The position numbers and the translations under genes were made by a program. Below, piece after piece: positions 41,834-52,863 of a DNA stretch of 64,000 nucleotides. The stretch's first letter is position 1, and every line of letters begins with the position of its first letter. Source of the stretch: Fragilaria crotonensis (taxonomy: Eukaryota; Bacillariophyta; Fragilariophyceae; Fragilariales; Fragilariaceae); NCBI GenBank assembly GCA_022925895.1, contig JAKSYS010000111.1, positions 54,334-118,333 of the forward strand. Reading direction: 5' to 3'. Under the pieces are notes generated by a model. That model had not been told where the DNA came from, searched no databases, and saw only the letters and a list, made by a program, of their open reading frames with translations.

Positions 41834-43948
41834 ATGCATTATTCCGCAGTCCTCTCAACACCGCGACAGATTATGCGAAACGACGATTCAGAGCGAATTC
41901 ACATCGAACAGCGTCATCACCACAACACCCTTCGTCCCACCAAGAACACTTCTGAAACCATGGAGATGAACATGACCAAGTTCCAATCGACATCGGCTGG
42001 AGATGTCGTTCTTGTCCAAACATCCTATGACGATGAGGATCACAGAGTCCATGATCATGTCAAGGGAGACGAGAACATTGGATCAATCCGACGACCGGTT
42101 CACCGACGAGACTTGTCAGCTCATTTCTTTGACGCGACGCGACTGACTGATGATGTAGAAGAGGTAAGAGGTAAGCGAGAATACCCTTCCCAGCACGCTC
42201 GTCCACACAGAAGTCGTGACAGTGCGCACAGCTCGTCTGGCCCTCGATCATCTCCTTCACGGCTGCCGGATGGCGGTGCTGCTGCCTTTTCCTTGGCAGC
42301 GAATGGGCCTCCGATGTCTCCGGCAGTCAATGTCGGCAACAAGCATCGCCGTGGACCTTCCGGAGGATTTTCGAATCCATCTGTTGCACATCGACGCATT
42401 AATTCGATCGGTGACTCGGCTCAGATTGATCGATACGGCTATGGGGGTTACCAGTACTTTCCTAGTGCTCGCGCAGGCTACCATCGCCGGGAGGACTCGG
42501 CGGGGCTGGATATCCTCTCTGCTGTCGCTGATGAATCCAAAGAGCAACTTGAGATGGCTGCAGGCAAAAGGCGGCCGGGCAAGACTCACTGGGAAGAAAG
42601 TGTGCCAAATTCTTTGACGGAGCGTCGGATGGACCCTCCTCAAAAGGTTCCTGCAGGCTCAACCTATGAATACAACCCTGGGCCACACCCGAGTTATGGA
42701 CCATATGGCTACACTGGGTCCCAGCCCGGTCATCCACCCACACACTATTACCATCAAGAGCCATATTATCCTCCTCCTGGTGTTCCCCAGACCACCTACC
42801 ATCATTCATCGCAACGCAGTCCCAGCTACCCCATTCAGTACGCTCCCCTTAAGGCACCTCACCAATATCCGGCCGGTCCAAATTATCCCCCGGGAAGTAA
42901 ACCCGAGAACAAACAGGATGGTGATAAGAAGGCATTCAACAGGAAGGAGGCATCCGAGTGGCGCAGCGGTGGAACTACAACTGGATCTCAAACCTTTGTG
43001 ACAGCCATTGCAGTCGGCGAAGGCAACCGCTCTGTGATCCCTGCCCCTGTTCAACGCAACACGGGCGCCTACGCAGAAGTGAGCGATAACCCACCGATTC
43101 CAACCAGCGTAGGACATCATCGCAAGCTTTCATCATATTCAAGCTTGGGAGCCCTACTGGGTTCTGCTCTGTTTCCAGATCCGGATCAGCATGCGCAAGG
43201 TGGCAGGAGTGGGAGTCACCATCGCTCTACGTCCTCATCTGTCTCGCTTCTGCAAGGCTTGGATGGCGACATGTTTTTCTTGCAGAATCTTCAAGCCTCG
43301 ACTCCGCACGGAGTGTACACTCCTTCGTATGCAAACTCACGTCCAGCCGAAACGGCTTCGAACCAGGTAGATGTTGTTAGCAGTAACGAAGTTTCAGGCC
43401 ATTCGCTAGCAGAAGGTGGAACGAGCAAGCGCATTCGTCGCAAATGCACTGTTGGAGACTGCGCAAACCGTGTGGTCCAGGGTGGCCTTTGCATTGCCCA
43501 CGGCGCCAAACGAAAGATTTGCCAGCACCCAGGGTGTAACAAGAATGTGAAAAAGTGTGGCATGTGCAGCACTCACGGTCCAGCGCGAAAGCGCTGTGAG
43601 AATCGCGGTTGCGGTAAGGTGGCAGTTCAGGGTGGAAAATGCATTGCTCATGGTGCCAAGAAGAAGCTGTGCGAAAGCGAAGGCTGCACAAAGCAGGCCA
43701 TTTTGGCAGGTATGTGCAAGAAGCACCATGATGCTGCGAATGGAATTTTGTCCACTAATCACGATGGTGAATCGTGCGTCATTATTGACGACGGCAAATC
43801 AACTACTTCGCAAGGCGCTGACGACTTGAGACCGTCCCACACTCGAGGACTTTCCATCTTTCAAGAGATTAGCGCTGAGTCTGTTCATACTCTGTTGTCT
43901 GCAGACGAGGTCAGCGGGGTTAGCGTGCATCCCTTGAAGAAGAATTGA
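41834..43948 (+). CDS. Cys-repeat zinc protein of the WRKY19-like type
   Basis: A 704-residue single-exon protein. The first 530 residues are low complexity (His, Ser, Pro, Tyr, Gly), probably disordered. Residues about 535-635 hold four tandem units of the form C-x(4)-C-x(5-8)-G-x-C-x(2)-H(G), as in CTVGDCANRVVQGGLCIAHG. The linkers contain KRK, KKK and RKR. Such modules are common in stramenopile proteins automatically named WRKY transcription factor 19-like. They probably bind zinc, and nucleic-acid binding is an assumption. A nuclear location is suggested by KRIRRK just before the first unit. The start is the ATG at 41834. An in-frame ATG at 41873 is an alternative. Confidence 0.75.
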   Translation: MHYSAVLSTPRQIMRNDDSERIHIEQRHHHNTLRPTKNTSETMEMNMTKFQSTSAGDVVLVQTSYDDEDHRVHDHVKGDENIGSIRRPVHRRDLSAHFFDATRLTDDVEEVRGKREYPSQHARPHRSRDSAHSSSGPRSSPSRLPDGGAAAFSLAANGPPMSPAVNVGNKHRRGPSGGFSNPSVAHRRINSIGDSAQIDRYGYGGYQYFPSARAGYHRREDSAGLDILSAVADESKEQLEMAAGKRRPGKTHWEESVPNSLTERRMDPPQKVPAGSTYEYNPGPHPSYGPYGYTGSQPGHPPTHYYHQEPYYPPPGVPQTTYHHSSQRSPSYPIQYAPLKAPHQYPAGPNYPPGSKPENKQDGDKKAFNRKEASEWRSGGTTTGSQTFVTAIAVGEGNRSVIPAPVQRNTGAYAEVSDNPPIPTSVGHHRKLSSYSSLGALLGSALFPDPDQHAQGGRSGSHHRSTSSSVSLLQGLDGDMFFLQNLQASTPHGVYTPSYANSRPAETASNQVDVVSSNEVSGHSLAEGGTSKRIRRKCTVGDCANRVVQGGLCIAHGAKRKICQHPGCNKNVKKCGMCSTHGPARKRCENRGCGKVAVQGGKCIAHGAKKKLCESEGCTKQAILAGMCKKHHDAANGILSTNHDGESCVIIDDGKSTTSQGADDLRPSHTRGLSIFQEISAESVHTLLSADEVSGVSVHPLKKN

Positions 43949-44783
43949 AAGCAAGTACACGTCATTTTCCAAAGCTTATTACAACTTCGGCCGTGCCGTC
44001 GAAGATGAAGGAGCTGGCTTTATTCTGGCCATGTTCCAGGTGGGCTAAGTATCACCACCAAAATCCTACGTGATTGTAACGCCTGCTATTCCCGTGCAGA
44101 CTTGGTGGTGCGTTGGGTATATAAGACTAGTCTGGTGTTTTTTTATTTTATTGTGCAAATACTAACGTCGAATAGTCTCTAGTAATTCATTTGAATGCTC
44201 TTCGAGAAGCCATTCACGGTGGTCGATGACAACCAAAAATGTCAATTAGCACTGTTCCTGTGTCACCGGCAGGAACGTCATTGTGTGCGACGCTTGTGTT
44301 GGCGTTGGTACGTGCAAGGCTCCTTTGTCCAAGTAATATGTAGAAGCGCCCGCCAAAAGCCCGCAATATCGTGAAGTTAATCCCCGATGAACCGAGAACT
44401 CCTTTGTTATGCCAGTATTGTTCAGATTCTGAGCGTTTCGAAGACGAGTGCATCGCAATATGCACTACACATTGTCGAAGTGTAAGTCTGCAGAAAGGAG
44501 GGGTTCGCTGACATCCTTCAGAATTATTCCATTGCCACGAGTTGTAGCAAGTAACTGGATGCGACGAGGGATTGACTCATACCGTATCGAGCGTTTGTTG
44601 GGAAGACTTAGTACAACGCACTCCAGTAGTGCTGGTTTATAAGGCCCCATTACATCTAATCGGACTGAGGAGTTTCCAACACTAACCCTTGATTTTCCAA
44701 GCGATTGTGAGCCATGGAAAGCCACATTAGCAGCGGCAGTGCATCGTGATGAATGGTCTCTCCGAATTAACGCATATCCAAAA
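43949..44783. other. Intergenic, convergent 3' region
   Basis: Lies between the 3' ends of a plus-strand and a minus-strand gene. Several open frames at 44214-44830 overlap on opposite strands, with none supported by domain content. Confidence 0.5.
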
Positions 44784-45677
44784 TTACCCAGAATTAGCAT
44801 CATCACCCTGACTTCCGTGAAAGGTAGCATTCACATTATCTTCTGATGTCGCCTCAACAAGGCCCTCATCAGCAGGTAGCGTAGCCACAAATTTTTGCAT
44901 AAGAGCATCTGCCCAAGAGCGAGCAATCAAGAGGCGCACCACGCGACGATCCATTCGAAAGCTGGGCTTTGCGGCGTTCTTAGTGTCTTCCTCGGCATCA
45001 TCAGCTCCCTCGTCGTTGCCAACATTCTTGGGCGTGCGCTCCAATAAGATTGGACCACCTAATGACGCCATTCTTTTAAACCATATGTGAATAATGTCAT
45101 CCTGTAGATTCCCTTCCTTATCAACAACCTTGAGAGTGAAACCACCTCTACGATCGAAGTGGAGGGTCTTTTCAAAGGCAATTTCACTGTCGCCACGACC
45201 ATCGGGTGGATACTTCGTATCGTGAAAATGAGCAACTTGTTCTGTTACCGCGGTAAGGACCTTTCCAAAGGCAGAATGTATGCCATAGTGTGTATTGACT
45301 CGTTCGATCACTTCTGCTCTTGGAATTTGAAATACTTTCTTTAGTATCTTAGGATCCAACGAAAGGCACCACTCGGTAAATGTTTCGCCATGTTTGCCCC
45401 AGAACGTGGAATAAATACCCATCTCCTTCTTCATTTTAACCCGCAATCGCACTCGATCCGACCAAACCTGTTCGCGCATATCAGGTGGCCACGGGGATTG
45501 CTCTGATGCTCTGATTTCGGCGTTCGCTGCATCGGTTTCCAGATCGGAGATGGCATTGATCATACCTTCGATTCCATCTGGAAGGAAAAACCCTCGCCCG
45601 CAGCATCCGCAGGACCCGCCACTTACAAAGTCAAACAGAGTCTTGTCTACGACCCATTGGTCGGCGAATTTGGGCAT
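44784..45677 (-). CDS. Conserved-looking protein of unknown function
   Basis: A 297-residue protein that is not recognised. Residues 20-35 contain a Cys/Gly cluster (GGSCGCCGRGFF) which could bind metal. The centre is mixed alpha/beta with a strand-rich section (ALHFDRRGGFTLKVV-like) around residues 170-190. An acidic EGADDAEED linker precedes a helical end. The start codon is the first ATG. It lies 190 bp from the left end of the retroelement, so that insertion sits in its promoter region. Confidence 0.55.
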   Translation of the reverse strand: MPKFADQWVVDKTLFDFVSGGSCGCCGRGFFLPDGIEGMINAISDLETDAANAEIRASEQSPWPPDMREQVWSDRVRLRVKMKKEMGIYSTFWGKHGETFTEWCLSLDPKILKKVFQIPRAEVIERVNTHYGIHSAFGKVLTAVTEQVAHFHDTKYPPDGRGDSEIAFEKTLHFDRRGGFTLKVVDKEGNLQDDIIHIWFKRMASLGGPILLERTPKNVGNDEGADDAEEDTKNAAKPSFRMDRRVVRLLIARSWADALMQKFVATLPADEGLVEATSEDNVNATFHGSQGDDANSG

Positions 45678-45866
45678 TGAGCTTAATGTCCCTGATTACA
45701 AAACCAGGGTAGGTAATGAAGGACGAAAGACGAAAGTACGAAGTAATCGATAGAGCAGCACCAATCGAGGGAGTCTCGAGTCTCCCACAAACAGCACGGC
45801 ACTACCGGTAGTACGCCTGGTACTGGTACAAGTACCAAATACATACCTGTACATGTAGAAGGATTT

Positions 45867-46086
45867 TTACAGATAAGACTATAAGCAAATGCGACAGTAT
45901 ACGATATAACTACTGTCACTGACCTTACCGTCTGGTCGCTACGGAGTGTCTAACTGACGGCTCTAGGACAAGTCGTAACCATAGGAAAATACATGTTCTC
46001 GGATGTAGAAATTGCTCACTTGCTTTGCAACTGATCGATTTGAATGGATGTGGTGATGACACATCTGCCTGTTCATTCTTTCGCTA
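45867..46086 (+). repeat. Split direct repeat A1, 220 bp
   Basis: Starts TTACAGATAAGACTATAAGC and ends ATTCTTTCGCTA. It is the same as A2 (54707-54945) except that A1 lacks 19 bp (CCGTACACGTATGGTCGAC) after GTCGTAACCATA. Confidence 0.93.
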
Positions 46087-47348
46087 TGTTCCTTGCAAGT
46101 CACACCATTACCTCACTTGTACCCATGTGTACTTATGGAGTGCAACATCAGTGGTTCCGAAACATCCCAAAAATCAATTATAACAACAAAATTCAAGCGC
46201 GCCGATTTGATTATTCAAAGGACGCCGCCTTTCCAACCATGTATGCGACCCTCGTACGAGGCCCGTAAACATACCCAACATGATCTACCATCTTTACCTG
46301 TCCATGAATGTGCCCGAAGTTGGCCATCATTTGACTTCTGACGTATATGGTCACTAACGACGATCAGTCCGACCCTATGATATATATTTACCCCAGCACT
46401 ACCCATGATCGACACCCGCAGCAGGTTCATCGACATACCAATATTTCCATATCAAACACGAACAAACCGCTCGAAGTCAGCGCAAATTCCCCAGTATGCA
46501 TTTCAATTACCCCAACCCAATCATTGGCACCAAATTCAATGAGTACGGGCTTTATCCTTATCATATATGTAAAGCCCCTCGATCTCAATGCATGCCATGC
46601 ACAACCGCAATCCAAGGCAAAGTTAAAAGCAAGTATACCAAGCTCTACATCACTAAGAGGAAATACAACCGTTTATACGGATACTCAGAATACCAATGTT
46701 GCAGCAATGTTGTCAACAATGTTCAAGAATGTTTCAAGGGCATCACAAATTGATTAGGTGCCTACCGTGTATGCGTACTACTCGGAGTACCTCACTACTT
46801 GTACCAAACAAACTCATATCACCCGCAGTACTAGCGTAGTAGACTAGTCTACTTTCTGAGACATAATCCCAGTCCCAGCCCCAGTCACACTTACCAACTA
46901 CCAGAGCAACCAGTACGAGTACTAGCTATTAACTGACTTGCACTCGAATTATGCAACAATCAAGCTAACTTGAGTAGAGTCACGTACATCGGCCTCCACG
47001 TCAACTCACTACAGCAAACAATTGTATGATGTGTAACCAATGGCCCATATGAAATGTGAAACAACAAAAAGTTTAACTGCGACACATGACGCTCGTCTCA
47101 GTCAACCTTCCACCCATTCCCAGATTGCCACTCCTAACTAATTCCCCAGACACATTTCAAATGGATCAGCTCGGGAACCAACTGTTCAGAATGGTCAATA
47201 ACACGTAAATTTACACTAGCGCAATACTGCTAGTACATCCTGATGCAAAATTTTATGCTGGGCAAATCTGATCACTACTCGGGAATTATTCCTGTTACTC
47301 TCACAATCCGTCGAATTTCTCGATAAGCCATTATTCAAAGACACTACT
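46087..47348. other. Retroelement 5' leader
   Basis: About 1.26 kb between A1 and the first ORF. The open frame at 46347-46757 shows no domain. It could be untranslated leader or a small extra ORF. GTAC palindromes occur at 46780-46810 and 46900-46925. Confidence 0.45.
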
Positions 47349-49849
47349 ATGACGCCTGCTCCAACCGAAACTATCCCACGCAGCCTTACTATGAACGAGC
47401 TTGCCATCCAAGCGGCAACAACGGCAAAGCTTAACAGTTTCGCTACTGCTTACGAGAAGAACCCTGGCCAGGCATCTCGTGTCGAAGCGAGCTTTGCCAA
47501 AACCTGTTCCGCTGTTACTAAGTTCGCCCAAATCTGCGACTCCGGCCTCGTCAAGCAACTCTTCTTCGTCCAGCCAAACTTCAAAATGGCCATCATCTCC
47601 TGTCCTTTTGCTACCCAAAATTCCCTCGGTGACGACGTCATTGCAGGTAGCCTTGGTGATGCACTCGATATCATCTGCCCTGTCACAATCCGCATGAAAG
47701 ATGCCAGGGGCGAAGTCATCAGTGTCTGTTCGTCTCGAGTCAACGCCGAGAAATACAAACTCGCCATCTCCACTTCCAACCCTCTCGACGAAGAAGGTCC
47801 CGAACTCCCAGCTGACGCCGTCGAAATGCCGGAACCTGCAGGCCCAGATCGCATCAGAGTTGACATCACCGACCCTACAAAACAACCATGTATTGTTGCC
47901 ATCCCTAAAGTCTTTCCATTTACGCCAGGCTACTCGATCCCAACCAACCCCCCAGTATCTGTCACAAACACCGCAAGTCTAACCAACATCGACCCTGACA
48001 GTCTACTCCAAACCTGGTATGAAACGATCAGGTACGGTTGTCTCAACCTTGATAATCACTCCATTCACGCCAGAGACACCCTGTTTGTCTATGAAAATCT
48101 TGAGAAGAACGAACTCATTGCAAACAACCGCAACCTCGCGTCTCGTTGCACGGTCGGGCTTGAATTCCCAACTTACGACGACCCACTTTATACCGAAGTC
48201 ATCGAGGTTCTCAGAAGCGAAAAAGACAAGGCCAACCTTGCATTTGGAACTCAACTCCTTGCTAACCAACCATTGTTCCGAGCTTCTACTCAAACTCCTA
48301 ACATTCAGCCTCAACCTTCGCAAGCGAGTAATGCTCCAACTATGGAACATCATGGCATGGCCGCCCTAATTGACGGTTTCGCCAAAGCCATCAACGATTC
48401 AGCATCTAAATCTCTGACAGGATCTGAGCGCGAGAGAGCCAGAGAAGCTGCCGAAGTCGCCCAATTCTACTCGATCTTATTCGCCTCAACAATCGACATC
48501 GTCCAAGACGACGGAACAACCGCTACCTCTATCCTACCTGCAACAATCCATCCTCTCTTCACTCCCGTATTGATTGCCAACAAAAATTCCAAAGCAACGA
48601 AAGCTTTGAAAGATGCGGTCGAAGCTCAAGCCGCTGAGCTAAGCCAGAGCAACGACAAGTTTGCATCTGCGGCAAACCTCAACCCGCGAATGTTTGACCA
48701 ACCCCTCACAGCTGCGTTGCGCGCTGGCCAATGGGAACACAAGCACACAGTACTCAACCCGACAGGCATTACCTCCAATTTTGGGTTGTACCATCTTGCA
48801 CCACCGCGAACAAACAGTGCTATTTACCGAAACCGGCAAGAAGGCGAAACCTTGTTGGTCCAGCAGGAACAAGTCGAGGAAGACAAGAGTCGCGTTGGTG
48901 CTAAGATCACTGACCTGTATTTCAATGGTCGTATGGGAAATCTTGCCGAACTCAACGAGATGATCGGAAACTTCTACGCACTCATGAACGTAATCATCGA
49001 ATTCGATGCACGTCGACCACCAATTCTGTGGCAGGAAATTGTGAATTTGACAAAATTCTCCGAACAGAAGAAGGCCGGAGTTGGTGCGATATCCATCGAT
49101 ATGCAAGAGAAATCCTGTTTAATGTTGTGCAGGAAATCCAGTCAACCATTGCAGGATTTGTCAACGAAGCGAGGAAGCAAGGATATAAGAAACTCGTGTC
49201 GACCGGTACTGGAATCTCTTCAATGATATTTGCCGATGCCTTGCTCCAGTCTAACCACATTCTCAACAACTTTACCAGTACTGTCCTCTCGATGGGGGCG
49301 GGAACGTACAAAGAATCGACTCTCCTTTTCAAAGTATTCAACCCGGAACCAGAGAAACGGAAAAGAGATAACGCGGAGACCGGCAATACCAGCCACTACC
49401 CTGCCAACCAAGCATCCAACCGACAGCGGACAGCGGGAGGCGACAGATCAACTCATCGCACCAACACGGTAACGCCTTCAGGCTCACCAAGCTCATCTGC
49501 ACCGACCACCGCCACGGGACCACCCGGCAAAGTGGTTTTCATGCATGAAGGAAGTCCACCACCTATGCGACTACCGCACCCAGGAGCCATTTTCCCCCAT
49601 GCAACCCGTCCAAGTAACCTGACCCTGATGTGCTGTCGAAGTGCCTACTCAGGGCGTGACTGCGTCACACCGACTTGTACATTTTATCACTTCCCGAACC
49701 AATTGTCCAGCATCCCACGCGAACTCAAAGACAAACTCAAAGCATGGGTCACTAGCACCCCATTGGTCCAATGGCATGGTGATGCAGTAAATTGGGCAAC
49801 ACCAGGTACAGTGCCAGCTCAACCCCGCACTAGTAACACAACGCGATGA
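47349..49849 (+). CDS. ORF1, Gag-like protein with C-terminal zinc motif; one frame change
   Basis: The ATG at 47349 opens a 625-codon frame. A second frame continues from about 49050-49110 to the stop at 49847-49849, so one base appears lost between them (or a -1 shift occurs). Combined length is about 830 residues. The N-terminal two thirds are helical and Ala/Asn/Thr-rich without a recognised domain. The second frame contains EILFNVVQEIQSTIAGFV, then a disordered Ser/Thr/Pro region, and ends with C-C-x(7)-C-x(4)-C-x(3)-H (CCRSAYSGRDCVTPTCTFYH), a zinc-knuckle-like motif fitting RNA binding by a Gag. Position as first ORF agrees with Ngaro/PAT organisation. Confidence 0.65.
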
Positions 49850-52800
49850 ACTGTGCGCAATTTCACTCACACACACAACGTAAATCTCTACCGTCATGCA
49901 CGCATACTATCGTGGTCATGGTACTTGTACTTAATTCCCGATACGTAACATGTCAAGTGCAAACGTATTTCCCAACCTTTAGGCTCAAAATACCCCTAAC
50001 CAGTAGCACCCGCCTCTTATCATCAGGCAGCGCGACAAAACCAGTCCAAGATATTATTATGGCAACACCAGAACCGAGCCACGTAAGTGTCACCAGTCCA
50101 ATGCCTACAGGACATGACCCTCGCAACCTTTCGGTCGCCGGCAGTACCGCTACAAATGTCAACACAAACATGCTATGCCACCCAACCCCACAAAATGTAT
50201 CGATTGTAGAACAGCCACCCTCGGATGAAGCCTACAACATGCCAACCTCATCCGCCTACCTTCGCAGTATAGCGGCCGCACCTCCCGTAACCGATACCAA
50301 CAGTCCAACAAATAAGCGCCTATGTGACGATAACTGGACAAAAGGGAACCTATCCTCACAACGGCTAGATAAGTTTGCGGCAACTACCCTTCCATCATCC
50401 GTCCAAATCCAACTTGCACAAACCTTCGGTAAGGATTCTATCAATCATTCGTTCTATGCTGAAAAGTGTTTTCGCCATATTCTATTACCTCTATTTAAGA
50501 GCGGTTTTCTATCTTGCAGAGCAACCAAAACACTGGAAAAAGCATGTCGCCGCACTCGGCAACTCCAGCAACTACGGAAGCGGTACCAGCATGTCGACTT
50601 CCGCCCTTTGCAAGGGTTCCAACACGACTGGGAAGCAACTTCATCCATCAGAAACGATTGGAAAGCTATGACAACAGCTTGCTTGATGCACTTCGATGGG
50701 GACGTCGCAACTATGGTCCGATGGATAGGGGGACCTCACGTTAACGCGCACCTCAACGTCACGTCAATCCTGACAACACTGCAGCCAATTGTGGATCCTG
50801 ACATCTACAAAGACGTCGAGCGAATCCTTTCTCACGGAGCGCCAGCCCTTTGCAACGCATCCGCTAGCGAAGCGAACTTCCAAGCGTACCGCAAGTACGG
50901 AAACCACCAGTCCGTCACCCGACACCAACCAATATTTGAGTCAACAATCGTTAAGCAGAGCAAGCGCGGTCTTACCCTAATCATGGACCCACAGATGATC
51001 AACTTTGCACTAAATGCTCACTTGTCACCTCAGGGTCTTGTCGACATCCTCCACAAGCGGCGAAAACCAAGACCTCTCTCCGACAGTAGTTTCCGACCCC
51101 ACCCTGGCGCAACCGCTATTAACGATTGGACACACAAGGACAATGAACCGAAACTCCACTTTGCCAACTCGTTCAACAATTTCTGTGTATGGCAATGGAA
51201 CCTTGCCATTACCTATCCGGACGCGGATCGTCACACAGGGGATGATGACGTCCAATGTGCTTTCCCAAGGATAAAGTATAACCCCCAACTGGTCGCTATG
51301 CACAGTGCTATTTCTAATAACACGCTGATGATGAACACCGGCTTAACCTTCGGCGATAACACCAGCCCATCCAACTGGGAACCTATTGCAAGAGCAAGGC
51401 AACAGTTAGCTCAACACCTTTGGCGTGACGGCGACGCAATCATTGCGAGAGCAGCAAAATACCTACCTCCATTCAATTTCGCAACTCCCGCAACACCAGC
51501 GGAGCGTGAAGCGTTTGCGAAAGCGATCCCTGATGATATCAACACAGGCGTACTCGATAAATATGGCAACCGTCGCCCACCAACATATGATCATCACGTC
51601 GACGATAATATGTATGCTGACATCACCGAATTACTTCCGAGAGCAGCATCCGCAAGCGTGATAGCGCTCTACGAAATTATCGGTTATCCCAGCGGTAAAA
51701 TTCCCGATCCAATATCTTGGGATAAATTTGAAACAACTCATGGGCATATCCGTCGCGTAGTTGGGTGGGAATTTAACACTCGTGATTTAACGTTCGCACT
51801 GCCTGCAGACAAGCGTCAAACAATCGCTGAGCTTTTAGCAACATGGCTGACGCGAACACAGTGCACACTCCTCCAAGCTGCAGAACTTCACGGAACCTTA
51901 GCGGACGCGTCCCGAGCGTACCGCCCAGGGAAAGCTCTATTCTTTGGATTTCAAAATGCTCTAAGAAGAGCAATCCAGACCAGGTATCACCAAGTGAAAG
52001 GTTTCTACAACCGATCCAAGAAAACCAAGCTTCTCTCCGCCCAGCTACCCAAGGAACTCCACAACCGACTGGATAGCCTCATTGCTCGCGACATTGCAGC
52101 GCTTCTTTGGCGCACGAAAACCACTATTCCCATCCCACAATCTGTCACATTTGAACTGAAACAACTGCACCAGCACCTTGCGGATATAACGCGACCATGG
52201 TCAATCAGTATCGGCCACGTGGTTCCCCGTGTCCCGCAGTTTACAAGCCTGGGAGATGCCTGCAGAATGGGAGGAGGTGCCTTTTGCCATGAATTGAAAT
52301 TTTGGTTTGACATTGTCTGGTCACCCCAAACGCGAGCATTATTCGACGAAGGCCGCATACACATCAACCTACTTGAATTCACTGTTGTCCTTCTGCAGCT
52401 AGCTGCAGCAATTGTGCGATCCGAAGACACCCCAGCCATTACATCCATGCCACCACTGTCCAAACTGCTGATCCGAACTGATAACTCACCCTCGCGCAAT
52501 TGGGCTCACAAAGTATCGGCTCGCTCCGAGCGAGGCCAACTATTTGTCAGTCTATATGCCTCGCTCCTCGAGCGAACTGAACTTACTATCGCCTGCAACC
52601 ATGTGGCAGGCGTTGACAACACCCTCGCTGACTTTATATCGCGCCCCCCTGAATCTATCTCACATCCTGATCGTTGCAAACAGATTTTTCGCGAGGAGCC
52701 GAGGCTCAAGTCTTATCACTTTTTCCACCCAAGTGTAGAGCTCTTATCCTGCCTGGTGTCCAGGCTGTACACCGAACGTTGGCAGGAAAGCCCGCCTCTA

Positions 52801-52863
52801 CCAAAGTCGCTCGGACGATTCGAAATCGTCGACTCCATTACTTCCTGTTCTGTCACCATCTGA
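49846..52863 (+). CDS. ORF2, reverse transcriptase-RNase H
   Basis: A 1,005-codon frame whose ATG overlaps the ORF1 stop (ATGA at 49846-49849). An in-frame ATG at 50059 is an alternative start. Polymerase landmarks: DDDVQCAFPRI at about residue 465 (first catalytic Asp), TGLTFGDNTSPSNWEP at about 500, and HHVDDNMYAD at about 580 (the catalytic DD pair). RNase H follows, with LIRTDNSPSRNW at about 875 and NHVAGVDNTLADFISRP at about 917. This RT-RNase H type is characteristic of the DIRS order. The last 190 nt overlap the recombinase frame, shifted by -1. Confidence 0.88.
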   Translation: MNCAQFHSHTQRKSLPSCTHTIVVMVLVLNSRYVTCQVQTYFPTFRLKIPLTSSTRLLSSGSATKPVQDIIMATPEPSHVSVTSPMPTGHDPRNLSVAGSTATNVNTNMLCHPTPQNVSIVEQPPSDEAYNMPTSSAYLRSIAAAPPVTDTNSPTNKRLCDDNWTKGNLSSQRLDKFAATTLPSSVQIQLAQTFGKDSINHSFYAEKCFRHILLPLFKSGFLSCRATKTLEKACRRTRQLQQLRKRYQHVDFRPLQGFQHDWEATSSIRNDWKAMTTACLMHFDGDVATMVRWIGGPHVNAHLNVTSILTTLQPIVDPDIYKDVERILSHGAPALCNASASEANFQAYRKYGNHQSVTRHQPIFESTIVKQSKRGLTLIMDPQMINFALNAHLSPQGLVDILHKRRKPRPLSDSSFRPHPGATAINDWTHKDNEPKLHFANSFNNFCVWQWNLAITYPDADRHTGDDDVQCAFPRIKYNPQLVAMHSAISNNTLMMNTGLTFGDNTSPSNWEPIARARQQLAQHLWRDGDAIIARAAKYLPPFNFATPATPAEREAFAKAIPDDINTGVLDKYGNRRPPTYDHHVDDNMYADITELLPRAASASVIALYEIIGYPSGKIPDPISWDKFETTHGHIRRVVGWEFNTRDLTFALPADKRQTIAELLATWLTRTQCTLLQAAELHGTLADASRAYRPGKALFFGFQNALRRAIQTRYHQVKGFYNRSKKTKLLSAQLPKELHNRLDSLIARDIAALLWRTKTTIPIPQSVTFELKQLHQHLADITRPWSISIGHVVPRVPQFTSLGDACRMGGGAFCHELKFWFDIVWSPQTRALFDEGRIHINLLEFTVVLLQLAAAIVRSEDTPAITSMPPLSKLLIRTDNSPSRNWAHKVSARSERGQLFVSLYASLLERTELTIACNHVAGVDNTLADFISRPPESISHPDRCKQIFREEPRLKSYHFFHPSVELLSCLVSRLYTERWQESPPLPKSLGRFEIVDSITSCSVTI

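Noticed and set aside
46347-46757. Additional retroelement gene in the leader
   Set aside because: No domain or composition shift, and two overlapping frames are equally open.
52780-52863. Classical -1 slippery heptamer in the RT/recombinase overlap
   Set aside because: The T-rich CACTTTTTCC at 52719-52728 does not fit X-XXY-YYZ in the RT frame. No other candidate seen.
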